A stretch of DNA of 64,000 bases from Promethearchaeota archaeon (lineage in GTDB: Archaea > Asgardarchaeota > Lokiarchaeia > Sigyniarchaeales > SOKP01): positions 1 to 64,000 of the forward strand of contig RDOE01000005.1 in the NCBI GenBank assembly GCA_011364975.1. Reading direction: 5' to 3'. Below are positions 9,104-17,240 of the stretch, piece by piece. Within the stretch, counting starts at the first letter, position 1. The number at the start of each line of letters is the position of its first letter. Position numbers and translations under genes: made by a program. The notes under the pieces are model-generated. The model saw only the letters and a program-made list of their open reading frames with translations, had not been told where the DNA came from and ran no database searches.

Positions 9104-9685
9104 TTATTTGGGATTCGAATCAGGATGTTGATGAATGTAATCATCAATCCACAGTTCCATGAGTACTTCGTCATAATAATTGGCATCCATAAAGAATTGG
9201 TTTTTTCTAATTCCAACCGTTTTAAATCCTACTTTTTTATAGAGAGAAAGAGCTCGGGTATTATTGGAGAAACAACTTAAAATGATTTTTTCCTTGTCAT
9301 TTAACTTTTTAGATTCCCGTATCGCTAAGTCGATTAAATGAAGTCCTATTCCCAAATCTCGGTATTTTTGTTGTATTATTATTCCTAAGCGTCCAACGTG
9401 GTTAGCTGCGTCCCATTCTAAGTTTGAGACTTCACATTGGCCAATAATATTGAGAGGACTTTTAAATTCAGGAAGCACGGCTACAACGCATAGTTCTTTT
9501 TCTTGTAATAAATGGTTATACCATGATTGCTTTTCATATTCAGACCGAACGGGGAAGAACACCGGTAAATAGATACCTTCTTCGACAACTTCGTTGAAAT
9601 TGTGCCAAATGCCTTCAATATCAGCTTCAGATACATGTCTAAGGATAATCTTTTCTCCGTTTTTTAGTTGGAATACTTTTTTCAT
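9104..9685 (-). CDS. GNAT-family N-acetyltransferase
   Basis: The product is a 193-residue single-domain acetyl-CoA-dependent acetyltransferase. The acetyl-CoA binding motif A is seen as RLGIIIQQKYRDLGIG (Q-x-x-x-x-G-x-G), and the C-terminal motif as NNTRALSLYKKVGF. The layout (N-terminal I-x-L-R-H-V-S-E-A-D, then W-x-x-x) is that of the RimI/RimJ/PhnO-like group acting on protein N-termini or small amines. The substrate cannot be told from sequence. It is divergent from the gene at 9731, with only about 45 bases between the two starts, so the two probably share a promoter region. Confidence 0.85.
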   Translation of the reverse strand: MKKVFQLKNGEKIILRHVSEADIEGIWHNFNEVVEEGIYLPVFFPVRSEYEKQSWYNHLLQEKELCVVAVLPEFKSPLNIIGQCEVSNLEWDAANHVGRLGIIIQQKYRDLGIGLHLIDLAIRESKKLNDKEKIILSCFSNNTRALSLYKKVGFKTVGIRKNQFFMDANYYDEVLMELWIDDYIHQHPDSNPK

Positions 9686-9730
9686 TATCTAAATATAAGT
9701 TTTTATAATTAAATTCCTTATGGTATTATT

Positions 9731-10204
9731 ATGGAAAATGATAAAGAAAATGATAAAGAGAACGAGGGCCCTTCTAAGAATATCGATCAGAGGGTAAAAA
9801 TGCATGAGTATTTGAAAGAGGCGACTGAGAGAAAAAAGGCTCCCGTAGCTAAAGATTTAGTGGAGTTGAAACATGTTGAGGTTAAAAAGCAAAAAGTAAG
9901 TCAAGAGACCCTAGATTTAGCCCAAACACTTAAAGAGCAATTTATTGAGCATGATCAATTCGAACGGCTTTCTAATGATGAGATTACGATCTTAGAGTCT
10001 TTTATGGGTAAACGCTTATTTTTAACAAGAATTGCTATTGTAGCTAATCAAAGCAGAGTTCCGTTAGGGATTCCTCCTTTAAAGAAAGCAGAATTAGAGA
10101 AGCTTTTAAATGGGTTGATAAGTAAAGGTTATATACAAACTGAGAATGTAGCAGGAGAAATCGTATACTTACTAACAGAACGTGGAAAATATAGGGTACA
10201 GTAA
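9731..10204 (+). CDS. Uncharacterised protein with charged N-terminus and winged-helix-like C-terminus
   Basis: The 157-residue product begins with a low-complexity repeat (ENDKENDKEN) and a strongly charged, probably unstructured or coiled segment to about residue 70. The C-terminal half (about 80-157) has the helix-helix-helix-strand pattern of a winged helix, with an LxxLLNGLISKGYI recognition-type helix followed by a beta-hairpin and a final TERGKYRV helix. I do not recognise the family. DNA binding is inference. It is convergent with rpoK; the two stops are about 20 bases apart. Confidence 0.6.
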   Translation: MENDKENDKENEGPSKNIDQRVKMHEYLKEATERKKAPVAKDLVELKHVEVKKQKVSQETLDLAQTLKEQFIEHDQFERLSNDEITILESFMGKRLFLTRIAIVANQSRVPLGIPPLKKAELEKLLNGLISKGYIQTENVAGEIVYLLTERGKYRVQ

Positions 10205-10224
10205 TCTAAAAAATAAGGTAAAAA

Positions 10225-10527
10225 TTAATCCTTTTTTAAAATTAATTTACTTATGGGGATATCCTGGTATTCCCCTGAGGGGTATTCTCTTCTAATCGTA
10301 AGAGGCAGAATTCCTGTTTTAAGTTCTGCAAGAGCAATTTTTATGGGATCTATCATCCCCTTAGGTTTTTCTACGAGTATAGGTGCACCGTAAGAAATTT
10401 GTAACGCTCTTGCACCGGTAATTCTAGCTTTTTCATACCTGGTTAGAAAAATGGGTCCTACTTTGACATATTTCCTAACTTCATTATATTTTTTTCTTAA
10501 TTCACGCGATTCTAAAAAGGAGGACAT
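10225..10527 (-). CDS. rpoK: DNA-directed RNA polymerase subunit K (Rpb6/omega homologue)
   Basis: This small subunit stabilises the assembly of the largest RNA polymerase subunits and is the counterpart of eukaryotic Rpb6 and bacterial omega. The diagnostic core is LTRYEKARITGARALQIS, followed by GAPILVE and DPIKIALAEL, ending in PLTIRREYPSGEYQDIP. At 100 residues it is slightly longer than most archaeal RpoK because of a ~20-residue N-terminal extension. It sits alone on the minus strand between a tRNA gene and an unknown gene, not in an rpo or ribosomal-protein operon. Confidence 0.95.
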   Translation of the reverse strand: MSSFLESRELRKKYNEVRKYVKVGPIFLTRYEKARITGARALQISYGAPILVEKPKGMIDPIKIALAELKTGILPLTIRREYPSGEYQDIPISKLILKKD

Positions 10528-10637
10528 GGTCTAAACCATAAAATGAGTAATTATGGGATAAAATATAAAATAACATAAAACTTTTTTGGTTTTAATAAGA
10601 ACTTACGACGGTTGAAATGTGAACGGAGTCAATATAG

Positions 10638-10803
10638 TGCGCAAGGGGGGAAGTGTTCTATCATTTAGATATTTTATGATATTTGAACCCCCGACCGTCG
10701 AGATCGTTACGAAACTATCGTAATGACTTACACGGTGTGAGCGTTTAACGTAATTCGTTGTTAATTCATAAACTATGTCGTTATACGACTAAACCACTCG
10801 CGC
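10638..10803 (-). tRNA. Intron-containing tRNA gene (probable class II tRNA; anticodon unresolved)
   Basis: The 166-base minus-strand gene has a 7-bp acceptor stem (GCGCGAG at 10803-10797 with CTTGCGC at 10645-10639, one G-U pair) and discriminator A73 at 10638. The T-stem GGGGG/CCCCC is split by a 30-base intron (10682-10653). Removing it gives a perfect 7-base T-loop TTCAATT. The remaining internal part is about 60 bases longer than a mature tRNA, so further introns must lie in the D or anticodon arms; I could not resolve them. The segment GATC-tcgac-GGTC before the T-stem looks like a long variable arm, which with A73 would favour tRNA-Leu. The only Leu anticodon with U33 and a purine 37 is UAA near 10751. 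The D-loop lacks an obvious GG. Confidence 0.7.
10653..10682 (-). other. Bulge-helix-bulge intron in the T-loop of the tRNA (position 58/59)
   Basis: All elements of the archaeal splicing motif are present and contiguous on the minus strand. They are a 3-base bulge AAA (10684-10682), the central 4-bp helix GTTC/GAAC (10688-10685 with 10658-10655), a 3-base bulge ACT (10654-10652), and an inner hairpin TATCAT/ATGATA with an 11-base loop. Cutting each bulge after its second base joins A58 to U59. Introns at this non-canonical site need a splicing endonuclease of relaxed specificity. Confidence 0.8.
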
Positions 10804-11079
10804 ATTATATTAATATCTATTAATAATATGTTTGCTTATTTATTTTTTTTATTATTTTTGAAGTTTACATAATTATAAAGATTAGGTGAGAGAAATTGTA
10901 AAATTCAGAAGAGTTCGCTGTTTATTATCTAGTATTTATTTAATAAGCGAGAATACGGAGTTTTAAGCAATTGAACGTTAATTTATTAAAAAGTTATTAA
11001 GATAATTTAAGAGATTCGATAGACTCTTAATTTTTATTAAATAAGTGATTATTTTTTCGTATAAAGTAATTTGGAATAA
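10804..11079. other. AT-rich spacer between the tRNA gene and hef
   Basis: This spacer carries the divergent promoter regions of the tRNA (minus strand) and hef (plus strand). Immediately upstream of the tRNA 5' end the minus strand reads as an almost pure A/T stretch suitable for a TATA box. Nothing else that looks coding or structured is seen. Confidence 0.4.
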
Positions 11080-13434
11080 TTGAGCTTGGTGATTTCTGTA
11101 GTATCAAATGAGTCCTTTATCTCGCATCCCTTAATTAAGGAAAATACTGTTTTAAGACGCGAATATCAGGAAAACATCTTTATTAACTGTTTAAACACTA
11201 ATTGCATGGTAATTATACCCACGGGATTAGGAAAAACGATAGTTGGACTCATGTTGGCGGTTCAGAGATTATCTGAATTTCCAAATTCAAAAATAATTCT
11301 TTTAGCTCCGACCAAACCGTTAGTAAATCAGCATTATTCTTCTTTTTTGGACCTTACTGTAATCCCCCCTGAAAGTTTAAAAGCGATTACTGGAACTACG
11401 GCTCCTGAGAAAAGGAGAGAGCTCTGGGAGGATTTACAGGTTGCTTTTATGACCCCCCAAGTACTTCAAAATGATATCATCTCAAATGTATGTTCTTTAA
11501 AGGATGTATCTCTCATAATTTTTGACGAATGTCATCGAGCAGTCGGTGATTATGCGTATTGTTTTATAGCAAAGAAGTATATGGAGAGCGCAAGAAATTC
11601 GCAAATATTAGGTTTAACCGCTAGTCCGGGTTCTACAGAAGGAAAAATAAATGAGATTAAAACTAATTTGTATATCAAACATATCGAGATAAGAACAGAG
11701 AAAGATTCTGATGTTAAACCATACATTCAGAAAGTTGATAATGAATGGATCAAAGTAAAGCTTCCTTCTCAATTTTTAGAAATTAAAAACATCATAGTAG
11801 AGAAATTAAGAACGAATTATAAATTTTTAAAGGAGGTGGATTTATTAGCTTCTTCAGACCTTACAAAAGTAGTGCGGAAAGACCTCCTTAAAGTTGACTC
11901 GATAATTAATAGTCGATTACGGAGTACCAGAGATGACAACGAAAAATATCAATTATTTGCGGCAAAAAAATCTACTGCTAATGCCATCAGATTATCCCAT
12001 ATGGATGAATTGATTGAAACACAAGGAGTGAGTGCATTTCATGATTATGTAGAAAAAAATAAAGATAAAATTAAACGAAATACTGCTAATAAATCGTTAT
12101 TGGAATTATTTAATGATCCGGATATTAAACACATTATTAAATTATCTGAATCCGTGATATCTCAAAATATTGTTCATCCGAAACTTGAAAAATTACAGGA
12201 TTTATTAATTACCCAACTGAACGAAAATGAGCAATCAAGGATTTTAGTGTTTTGTCATTTTCGGGATTCTGTTAACAATATTGTTTCCTTCTTGGAAGGA
12301 AAAGAGAATATCCGGGTTCATAAATTTGTAGGGCAACAAACAAAATCATCCGACAAAGGGTTAACTCAAAAGGAACAATTGCAAATTATACAAGAGTTTA
12401 AAGAAGGAATATATAACACTCTTATTGCCACCAGCGTAGGAGAGGAAGGATTAGACATTGCTGAATGTGACTTGGTTGTATTTTATGATGTTGTTCCAAG
12501 TGCCATTCGGTCTATTCAACGTCGAGGTAGAACCGGCAGAAAGAAGGAAGGAAAAGTTTTTATTCTAATGGCAGAAGGTACTCGAGATGAGGGATATTAT
12601 TGGGCAGAAAAGTCAAAAGAACGAACAATGAAAGAGAGTTTAAGAAAGATGAAAGAGAATGAATTACCTGCAAAGGCAGGTCAATCCAATCTTCTTAATT
12701 TTATTGAAAAGCCTAAAAAAGAAAATACAGCGCCATCTAACCAAAATCCAGAAACCTCATCTGATATTCCCAAAATGGAAGATGCTAATCATTTTTCTAT
12801 TATATGTGATACTCGAGAAACAGTTTCACCTGTGGTTAGAAATTTATCCTTGATTGGAGTTAATTTAAAGTTAGAGCAGTTACCTGTAGCGGATTATATT
12901 ATTTCTGAGCGTGTGGGAGTTGAGAGAAAGTCTTCTGACGATTTTAATAATTCCATTAAAGATGGGAGACTTTTTAATGAGTTATTCGAGTTGAGGAATA
13001 ACTTCGAGCGACCGATATTAGTGTTAGAAGGTAATCCCTTATTAAATACCCCAATTTCAGAGAATGCAGTTTATGGTGCTATTACGTCAATTATTTTAAA
13101 TCTTGGGATCCTAGTGTACAAGACAGTTGATCCATATGAAACTGCAATATTTTTATATCAATTGGCGAAGAAAGAACAATCTGAAAATAAAGGTGACCCA
13201 AAGTTACGATTTGAGAAAAAACCTCTTGAAACTTCGCGCTTATTAGAATATATTGTTGCAGGTATACCAGGAATAAATGCGTTACGTGCAAAGAATTTAT
13301 TGAGAGATTTAACTTCTCTTCAATCAATATTTAACGCAGATATTGGAGATCTTCTTAAAATTGAAAACATTGGAAAAAAAATAGCCCAAGAAATCTATAG
13401 AATTAGTAGATATAAGTATAAAAGTGATACTTAA
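11080..13434 (+). CDS. hef: Hef: fused helicase and XPF-family structure-specific endonuclease
   Basis: Hef processes stalled or branched replication forks; it is the archaeal relative of FANCM and XPF. The superfamily 2 helicase half carries Walker A PTGLGKT (about 47-53), DECH in the Walker B position (149-152), TASPGS, and motif VI QRRGRTGR. After a linker (about 550-570) comes the XPF nuclease with the catalytic ERK motif in VGVERKSSDDF (about 613-623). Tandem helix-hairpin-helix motifs end the protein (GIPGINALRAKNLL and IENIGKKIAQEI). At 784 residues it is full length. TTG is the furthest upstream start; two more TTG/GTG codons follow within ten bases, so the exact start is open. Single gene with its own long upstream region. 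Confidence 0.95.
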   Translation: MSLVISVVSNESFISHPLIKENTVLRREYQENIFINCLNTNCMVIIPTGLGKTIVGLMLAVQRLSEFPNSKIILLAPTKPLVNQHYSSFLDLTVIPPESLKAITGTTAPEKRRELWEDLQVAFMTPQVLQNDIISNVCSLKDVSLIIFDECHRAVGDYAYCFIAKKYMESARNSQILGLTASPGSTEGKINEIKTNLYIKHIEIRTEKDSDVKPYIQKVDNEWIKVKLPSQFLEIKNIIVEKLRTNYKFLKEVDLLASSDLTKVVRKDLLKVDSIINSRLRSTRDDNEKYQLFAAKKSTANAIRLSHMDELIETQGVSAFHDYVEKNKDKIKRNTANKSLLELFNDPDIKHIIKLSESVISQNIVHPKLEKLQDLLITQLNENEQSRILVFCHFRDSVNNIVSFLEGKENIRVHKFVGQQTKSSDKGLTQKEQLQIIQEFKEGIYNTLIATSVGEEGLDIAECDLVVFYDVVPSAIRSIQRRGRTGRKKEGKVFILMAEGTRDEGYYWAEKSKERTMKESLRKMKENELPAKAGQSNLLNFIEKPKKENTAPSNQNPETSSDIPKMEDANHFSIICDTRETVSPVVRNLSLIGVNLKLEQLPVADYIISERVGVERKSSDDFNNSIKDGRLFNELFELRNNFERPILVLEGNPLLNTPISENAVYGAITSIILNLGILVYKTVDPYETAIFLYQLAKKEQSENKGDPKLRFEKKPLETSRLLEYIVAGIPGINALRAKNLLRDLTSLQSIFNADIGDLLKIENIGKKIAQEIYRISRYKYKSDT

Positions 13435-13560
13435 TTCCAAAAATAAAGAGTAGAAACAATTAAATTCTTAAAAAATATTTTATTTGTAGAAATTTATTAT
13501 TTAATATAATTAAATGTGTTTTTTCAAACTTAAAAATAAGAGACTGGTGGATTTATTATA

Positions 13561-14148
13561 ATAAAATTCAAGATAATCGTAGCGGGATGCAAAAATGCGG
13601 GTAAAACATCTTTAATAAGGAGATATGCAACTGGAAAATTTGATATCTCAACATTATCCACTATAGGGGTAGATTTCGAAACCAAAAAGGTTGTTGTAGA
13701 TGATAATGAAATTTTACTGAATATATGGGATTTTGCAGGAGAAAAGAAGTTTAGGTTACTACTACCTTCTTATGTTTCAGGAGCCTCAGGAGCTTTGGTT
13801 CTTTATGACATAACGAACCGTGAATCCTTAAAAGATTTACATGATTGGATGAAAGTAATATCTTCTGTGCCAAATAGTCCAAAAACAAAATTACTTATTG
13901 AGGCAAAAACTGATTTAGAAGATCAAAGAGAAGTGACTAAAGAGGACGCTCAAAAGATTTTTGAGAAATATAATTTTTCGGGTAAAATTATTGGAACTTC
14001 TGCAAAAACGGGCAAGAATGTGGAGAAAGTATTTGAAACCCTCGGTAGAGAAATACTTACTAATTCCTTAAAAAAATGCCCTAATTGTGGCAAACTATAT
14101 CCACTAGAACTGAAATTTTGCCAATATTGCGGTCAGCGCACAATGTAA
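13561..14148 (+). CDS. Ras/Rab-like small GTPase with C-terminal zinc ribbon
   Basis: This is an eukaryote-like small GTPase domain of about 160 residues: G1 GCKNAGKTS, G2 Thr in STIGVDF, G3 WDFAGE, G5 GTSAKTG. The G4 motif is EAKTD instead of NKxD, so the base-contacting Asn is Ala. After the GTPase fold come two Cys pairs, CPNC and CQYC, 16 residues apart, forming a zinc ribbon where eukaryotic relatives have a lipidation tail. The frame is open from 13540 but contains no ATG, GTG or TTG before residue 79. A ribosome binding site-like GGTGG (13546-13550) precedes ATT (13555) and ATA (13558, 13561) codons, one of which probably starts the protein. Position 13561 matches where the family normally has Met-Lys-Phe-Lys. 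Confidence 0.85.
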   Translation: MKFKIIVAGCKNAGKTSLIRRYATGKFDISTLSTIGVDFETKKVVVDDNEILLNIWDFAGEKKFRLLLPSYVSGASGALVLYDITNRESLKDLHDWMKVISSVPNSPKTKLLIEAKTDLEDQREVTKEDAQKIFEKYNFSGKIIGTSAKTGKNVEKVFETLGREILTNSLKKCPNCGKLYPLELKFCQYCGQRTM

Positions 14149-14288
14149 TAGAACGTAAATATATATCTTATTCAATTTCAATTGCTAAATTATCACTAAT
14201 TATTTTTATTTTATACAAAAATCTTAAAGAGATTAAATCTTTTAAAATCAAAATAGAATATTTAAGATTTTAATTTTGGTGAATTTGT

Positions 14289-15353
14289 TTGTTTTATGAT
14301 ATAAATGATGATATTAATGATATTTTAAAACGATTAGCTCAAGAAAATATTACGTTTAACGATAAGATCATTTTAGTTACCGGAGGTGCGGGATTTCTAG
14401 GATCTTGGGTTTGTGATGTATTAATAAAACAAGGAGCATACTGTATATGTTTAGATAATTTAACATCAGGACGGTTCGATAATATTGCTCACCTAATGAA
14501 AGAAGATAATTTTCGTTTTATTAATCATGATATCTCAGAACCAATATACTTTGGGTTCACGCACCATCCCAAAGGCATATGTGTGGGAGAAATAAAAAAG
14601 ATTGATATTGTGATGCATATGGCAAGTAGAGCATCTCCATTTGAGTTTAAAAAGTACCCGATCCCGATTTTAAAGAGTAATACCCTTGGAACAATGAATG
14701 CTTTAGGAATTGCTAAGGCTCATAATGCTTTATTCTTCTATACAAGCACTTCAGAAGTATATGGAAATCCTCCAGGTGATGCAGTGCCAACATCAGAGGA
14801 CTACTTTGGGCATGTTAACCCTGTGGGTCCTAGGAGTTGCTATGACGAGTCAAAACGTGCTGGAGAAGCTTTTGTTAAAGCCTATGAATTACAGCATAAA
14901 ATAAAAACAAAAATTGTTAGAATATTCAATACGTCAGGACCAAGAATTAGGTCTGGTTCTGAATTTGGTCGAGTAGTTCCAAACTTTATCAAACAAGCCT
15001 TAAGCAATCAAGATATCACTGTATTTGGGGATGGTACTCAAACAAGATCCTTCATCTATGTTACAGATGAAATTGAAGGAATTTTAAAGATGGTATATAA
15101 AGAAGAAGCCCTTGGAGAAGTAATTAATTTAGGAAATGATAAGGAATTCACAATATTAGAATTAGCAAACATGATTAAAGAATTAACCCATTCAGATTCT
15201 AAAATTACATTTAAACCTTTACCGATTGATGATCCTGTGAGAAGATGTGCTGATTTAACAAAAGCAAAAAAGTTGTTGCATTGGCAACCAACTACAACTT
15301 TAAAAGAAGCGTTAATAAAAACCATTGCCTGGTTTAAAGATAATGAGTTATAA
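14289..15353 (+). CDS. NAD-dependent nucleotide-sugar epimerase/decarboxylase (extended SDR)
   Basis: The 354-residue product is an extended short-chain dehydrogenase acting on UDP- or dTDP-sugars. Rossmann motif GGAGFLGSWV is near residues 31-40, the catalytic pair YxxxK is in SCYDESKRAGE, and active-site Thr/Ser are in FYTSTSEVYG. The segments NTSGPRI, FGDGTQTRSFIYVTD and DDPVRRCADLTKA match the UDP-glucuronate decarboxylase/dTDP-glucose dehydratase branch most closely, so UDP-xylose synthesis is plausible. TTG start; an N-terminal extension of ~20 residues precedes the Rossmann strand. The next gene begins inside its last codons, so the two are translationally coupled. Confidence 0.85.
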   Translation: MFYDINDDINDILKRLAQENITFNDKIILVTGGAGFLGSWVCDVLIKQGAYCICLDNLTSGRFDNIAHLMKEDNFRFINHDISEPIYFGFTHHPKGICVGEIKKIDIVMHMASRASPFEFKKYPIPILKSNTLGTMNALGIAKAHNALFFYTSTSEVYGNPPGDAVPTSEDYFGHVNPVGPRSCYDESKRAGEAFVKAYELQHKIKTKIVRIFNTSGPRIRSGSEFGRVVPNFIKQALSNQDITVFGDGTQTRSFIYVTDEIEGILKMVYKEEALGEVINLGNDKEFTILELANMIKELTHSDSKITFKPLPIDDPVRRCADLTKAKKLLHWQPTTTLKEALIKTIAWFKDNEL

Positions 15354-15867
15354 AGAAAAAGCCACCAAATCAACTGAGTTAGAAAAAGATAACAAATATT
15401 TTGATAAATTAGTAACACTGTTATTGTTAATTGGAATTATTATTATATCAGGTTTTCTTCTCTATTCGATATTAAACCCGGAACCGGGTGATGTTAGCTT
15501 TGGGATTTTAAATTCTGAAAAAGAAGCTGGTAATTATCCCACTAGTGTTGAGCTTGGTAATAATATTTCATTTTTTCTTACGGTAAATAATTATTTTAAC
15601 AGAGAGTTTTCATTTCGAATTGAGCTTTTGATAAGTAACGACACTGTGATAACTCTTCCTTCAAATCGTTTATATGCGCGTTCTATATTAAATACATCAA
15701 CCTTAACTATACATAGATATAGCAGTTGGGTTTCTAATCGGTTTGATGTGTCATTTACCGAACCTGGGGATAATCAAACAATAATAGCGGAATTGTGGGA
15801 GATTAATGATGACTTTCCTGGTAAATTTTTTACTAGTTTATATTTGAGGTTAAATGTAACGATCTAA
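15343..15867 (+). CDS. Membrane-anchored extracellular domain protein (DUF1616-like)
   Basis: The ATG at 15343 overlaps the end of the SDR gene (stop at 15351-15353), which fixes the start better than an in-frame TTG at 15325. A charged N-terminus is followed by one membrane helix (about 24-43) and then an exterior beta-rich domain with ILNSEKEAGNYPTSVELGNN and alternating hydrophobic strands. This is the pattern of the DUF1616 domain found next to archaeal polysaccharide genes. Several Asn-X-Ser/Thr sites suggest glycosylation. The context links it to surface glycan synthesis, but its activity is unknown. Confidence 0.65.
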   Translation: MSYKEKATKSTELEKDNKYFDKLVTLLLLIGIIIISGFLLYSILNPEPGDVSFGILNSEKEAGNYPTSVELGNNISFFLTVNNYFNREFSFRIELLISNDTVITLPSNRLYARSILNTSTLTIHRYSSWVSNRFDVSFTEPGDNQTIIAELWEINDDFPGKFFTSLYLRLNVTI

Positions 15868-17240
15868 TTCGCACTTCCTATTATTTTAACATCATCAATT
15901 TTGACGTAGGGGGCATAATAAGCTCCATATACATGGTATTCTTTAGAAACTGCACTTATTTTGTGGAACATATCTAATAGATTTAAACCAAACATCGTTT
16001 CATTTAAAGGACTACCAATTTCTCCATTTATTATGATATTACCTTGAGTAATTAATCCTGAAAAGTCTCCTGTTGATATATTTGGAGAATCTGCTGTATG
16101 ATGCATAAAGATTCCATCTTTGATGCTATGAATGAGTTCATCCTTGGATATTGTTCCTGATTTTAAAATAAAATTAGTTATTCCAATAGATGGTAAGGAA
16201 CTATAGGATTTTCTCGTAGCATTCCCAGTACTTTCTATTCCTTCCTTCCCTGCGGTATAACTGTTGTGTAATAATCCCGTGTCTAAAAATACGCCCTTAT
16301 CAAAGATTTTCTTATTTTTACAGGGTACCCCCTCTTCATCATGGCTAGAAGAACCTACAGCACCGTCGATTAGAGCGTTATCTTCGATATTTAAAAAGTC
16401 TGATCCAATTTTTTGGCCTATTGTGTCGATTAAAAAGCTTCGTTTGTATTGGTATGTTTCTGCATTAATTGCCGCGGCTATAGGTCTTAGTATTAAATCT
16501 ATTGATGCTCGAGGAGAAAGAATTAAAGCTAGGTTCTTCGATTTAATTTTTATCCTATTTAAATTATTCCTTGCATTTTCAAGTGCGTTATTAACGATAA
16601 ATCTTGCATCTATTTCATTAATTTTCCGTTTTATCTGATAATCAAACCCATTTGAAATTTCACCTGTTTTATCATCTTTAAGGGTGATTTCTGAAAAGAT
16701 GGAAAAATGAGTTTCTTTACTAAAAATTTCAATTCCATTTGAATTAAGGATAAAGGTTTTCGTATTATTGGAGGTGAAACTAGCCGATTGAGAGATAGCA
16801 GACTGTTCTTTAGAACATTCATCAATTAAATCATTTAAATATATAATTGAATCTTCTATTTTTAAATTCTCAATATCCTTATCATAAATTCCTTTTACAG
16901 GGGGGTATCTTGAAGACTTTGCGGGTAGATCTATAAAGTCTGGATCGATGCTGCCTGCTTTCATCATTTTAGACGCGGTTTTCACTATTTTTTCGATCGA
17001 TGTAGCGTTGAATATATTTGTAAACGCAAAACCTAAAGAGCCGTGATGATTATAAACTCGAATTGATATACCACCTTCATTTCCCACCTCATTATGCTTA
17101 ATAGCGTTTTGTTCGACTTCGATGTTTAAGTATTCGTTTAACCCAACAAAAATCTCTGCACATTTTAAATCTCTTATATTTTTTTGTGCTAGATTAATTC
17201 CTTTATTAGCAAGAGCAAAAATATCATAATTTTCATCCAT
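15864..17240 (-). CDS. tldE: TldE/PmbA-family protein, partner of TldD
   Basis: The 458-residue product is the non-catalytic subunit of the TldD/TldE heterodimeric metalloprotease, which trims unfolded or modified peptides in the cytoplasm. The family is recognised from the N-terminal EVEQNAIKHNEVGNEGGISIRV segment pattern, LALILSPRAS in the middle and FSGLITQGNIIINGE near the end. It lacks the HExxxH motif, as expected for TldE. It lies directly downstream of tldD with no gap (tldD ends at 17241), so the two are co-expressed. Its stop overlaps by four bases with the convergent gene ending at 15867. Confidence 0.9.
   Translation of the reverse strand: MDENYDIFALANKGINLAQKNIRDLKCAEIFVGLNEYLNIEVEQNAIKHNEVGNEGGISIRVYNHHGSLGFAFTNIFNATSIEKIVKTASKMMKAGSIDPDFIDLPAKSSRYPPVKGIYDKDIENLKIEDSIIYLNDLIDECSKEQSAISQSASFTSNNTKTFILNSNGIEIFSKETHFSIFSEITLKDDKTGEISNGFDYQIKRKINEIDARFIVNNALENARNNLNRIKIKSKNLALILSPRASIDLILRPIAAAINAETYQYKRSFLIDTIGQKIGSDFLNIEDNALIDGAVGSSSHDEEGVPCKNKKIFDKGVFLDTGLLHNSYTAGKEGIESTGNATRKSYSSLPSIGITNFILKSGTISKDELIHSIKDGIFMHHTADSPNISTGDFSGLITQGNIIINGEIGSPLNETMFGLNLLDMFHKISAVSKEYHVYGAYYAPYVKIDDVKIIGSAN

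Noticed and set aside
1-10500. Apparent higher GC and different codon use in the first 10 kb, suggesting an acquired island
   Set aside because: Only a few lines were counted by eye and the difference was uneven (GH20 high, LRR low). A windowed GC and codon-usage plot would be needed.
10751-10761. Assignment of the tRNA as Leu-UAA
   Set aside because: It is the only Leu anticodon with U33 and purine 37, but the matching stem (ATTAC/GTAAC) has a mismatch, base 32 would be G, and no complete bulge-helix-bulge could be drawn for the required intron, so the identity is left open.
16264-16638. Plus-strand open frame inside tldE
   Set aside because: Antisense shadow of a well-conserved gene; Leu/Phe-rich composition is what reverse reading of this strand gives.
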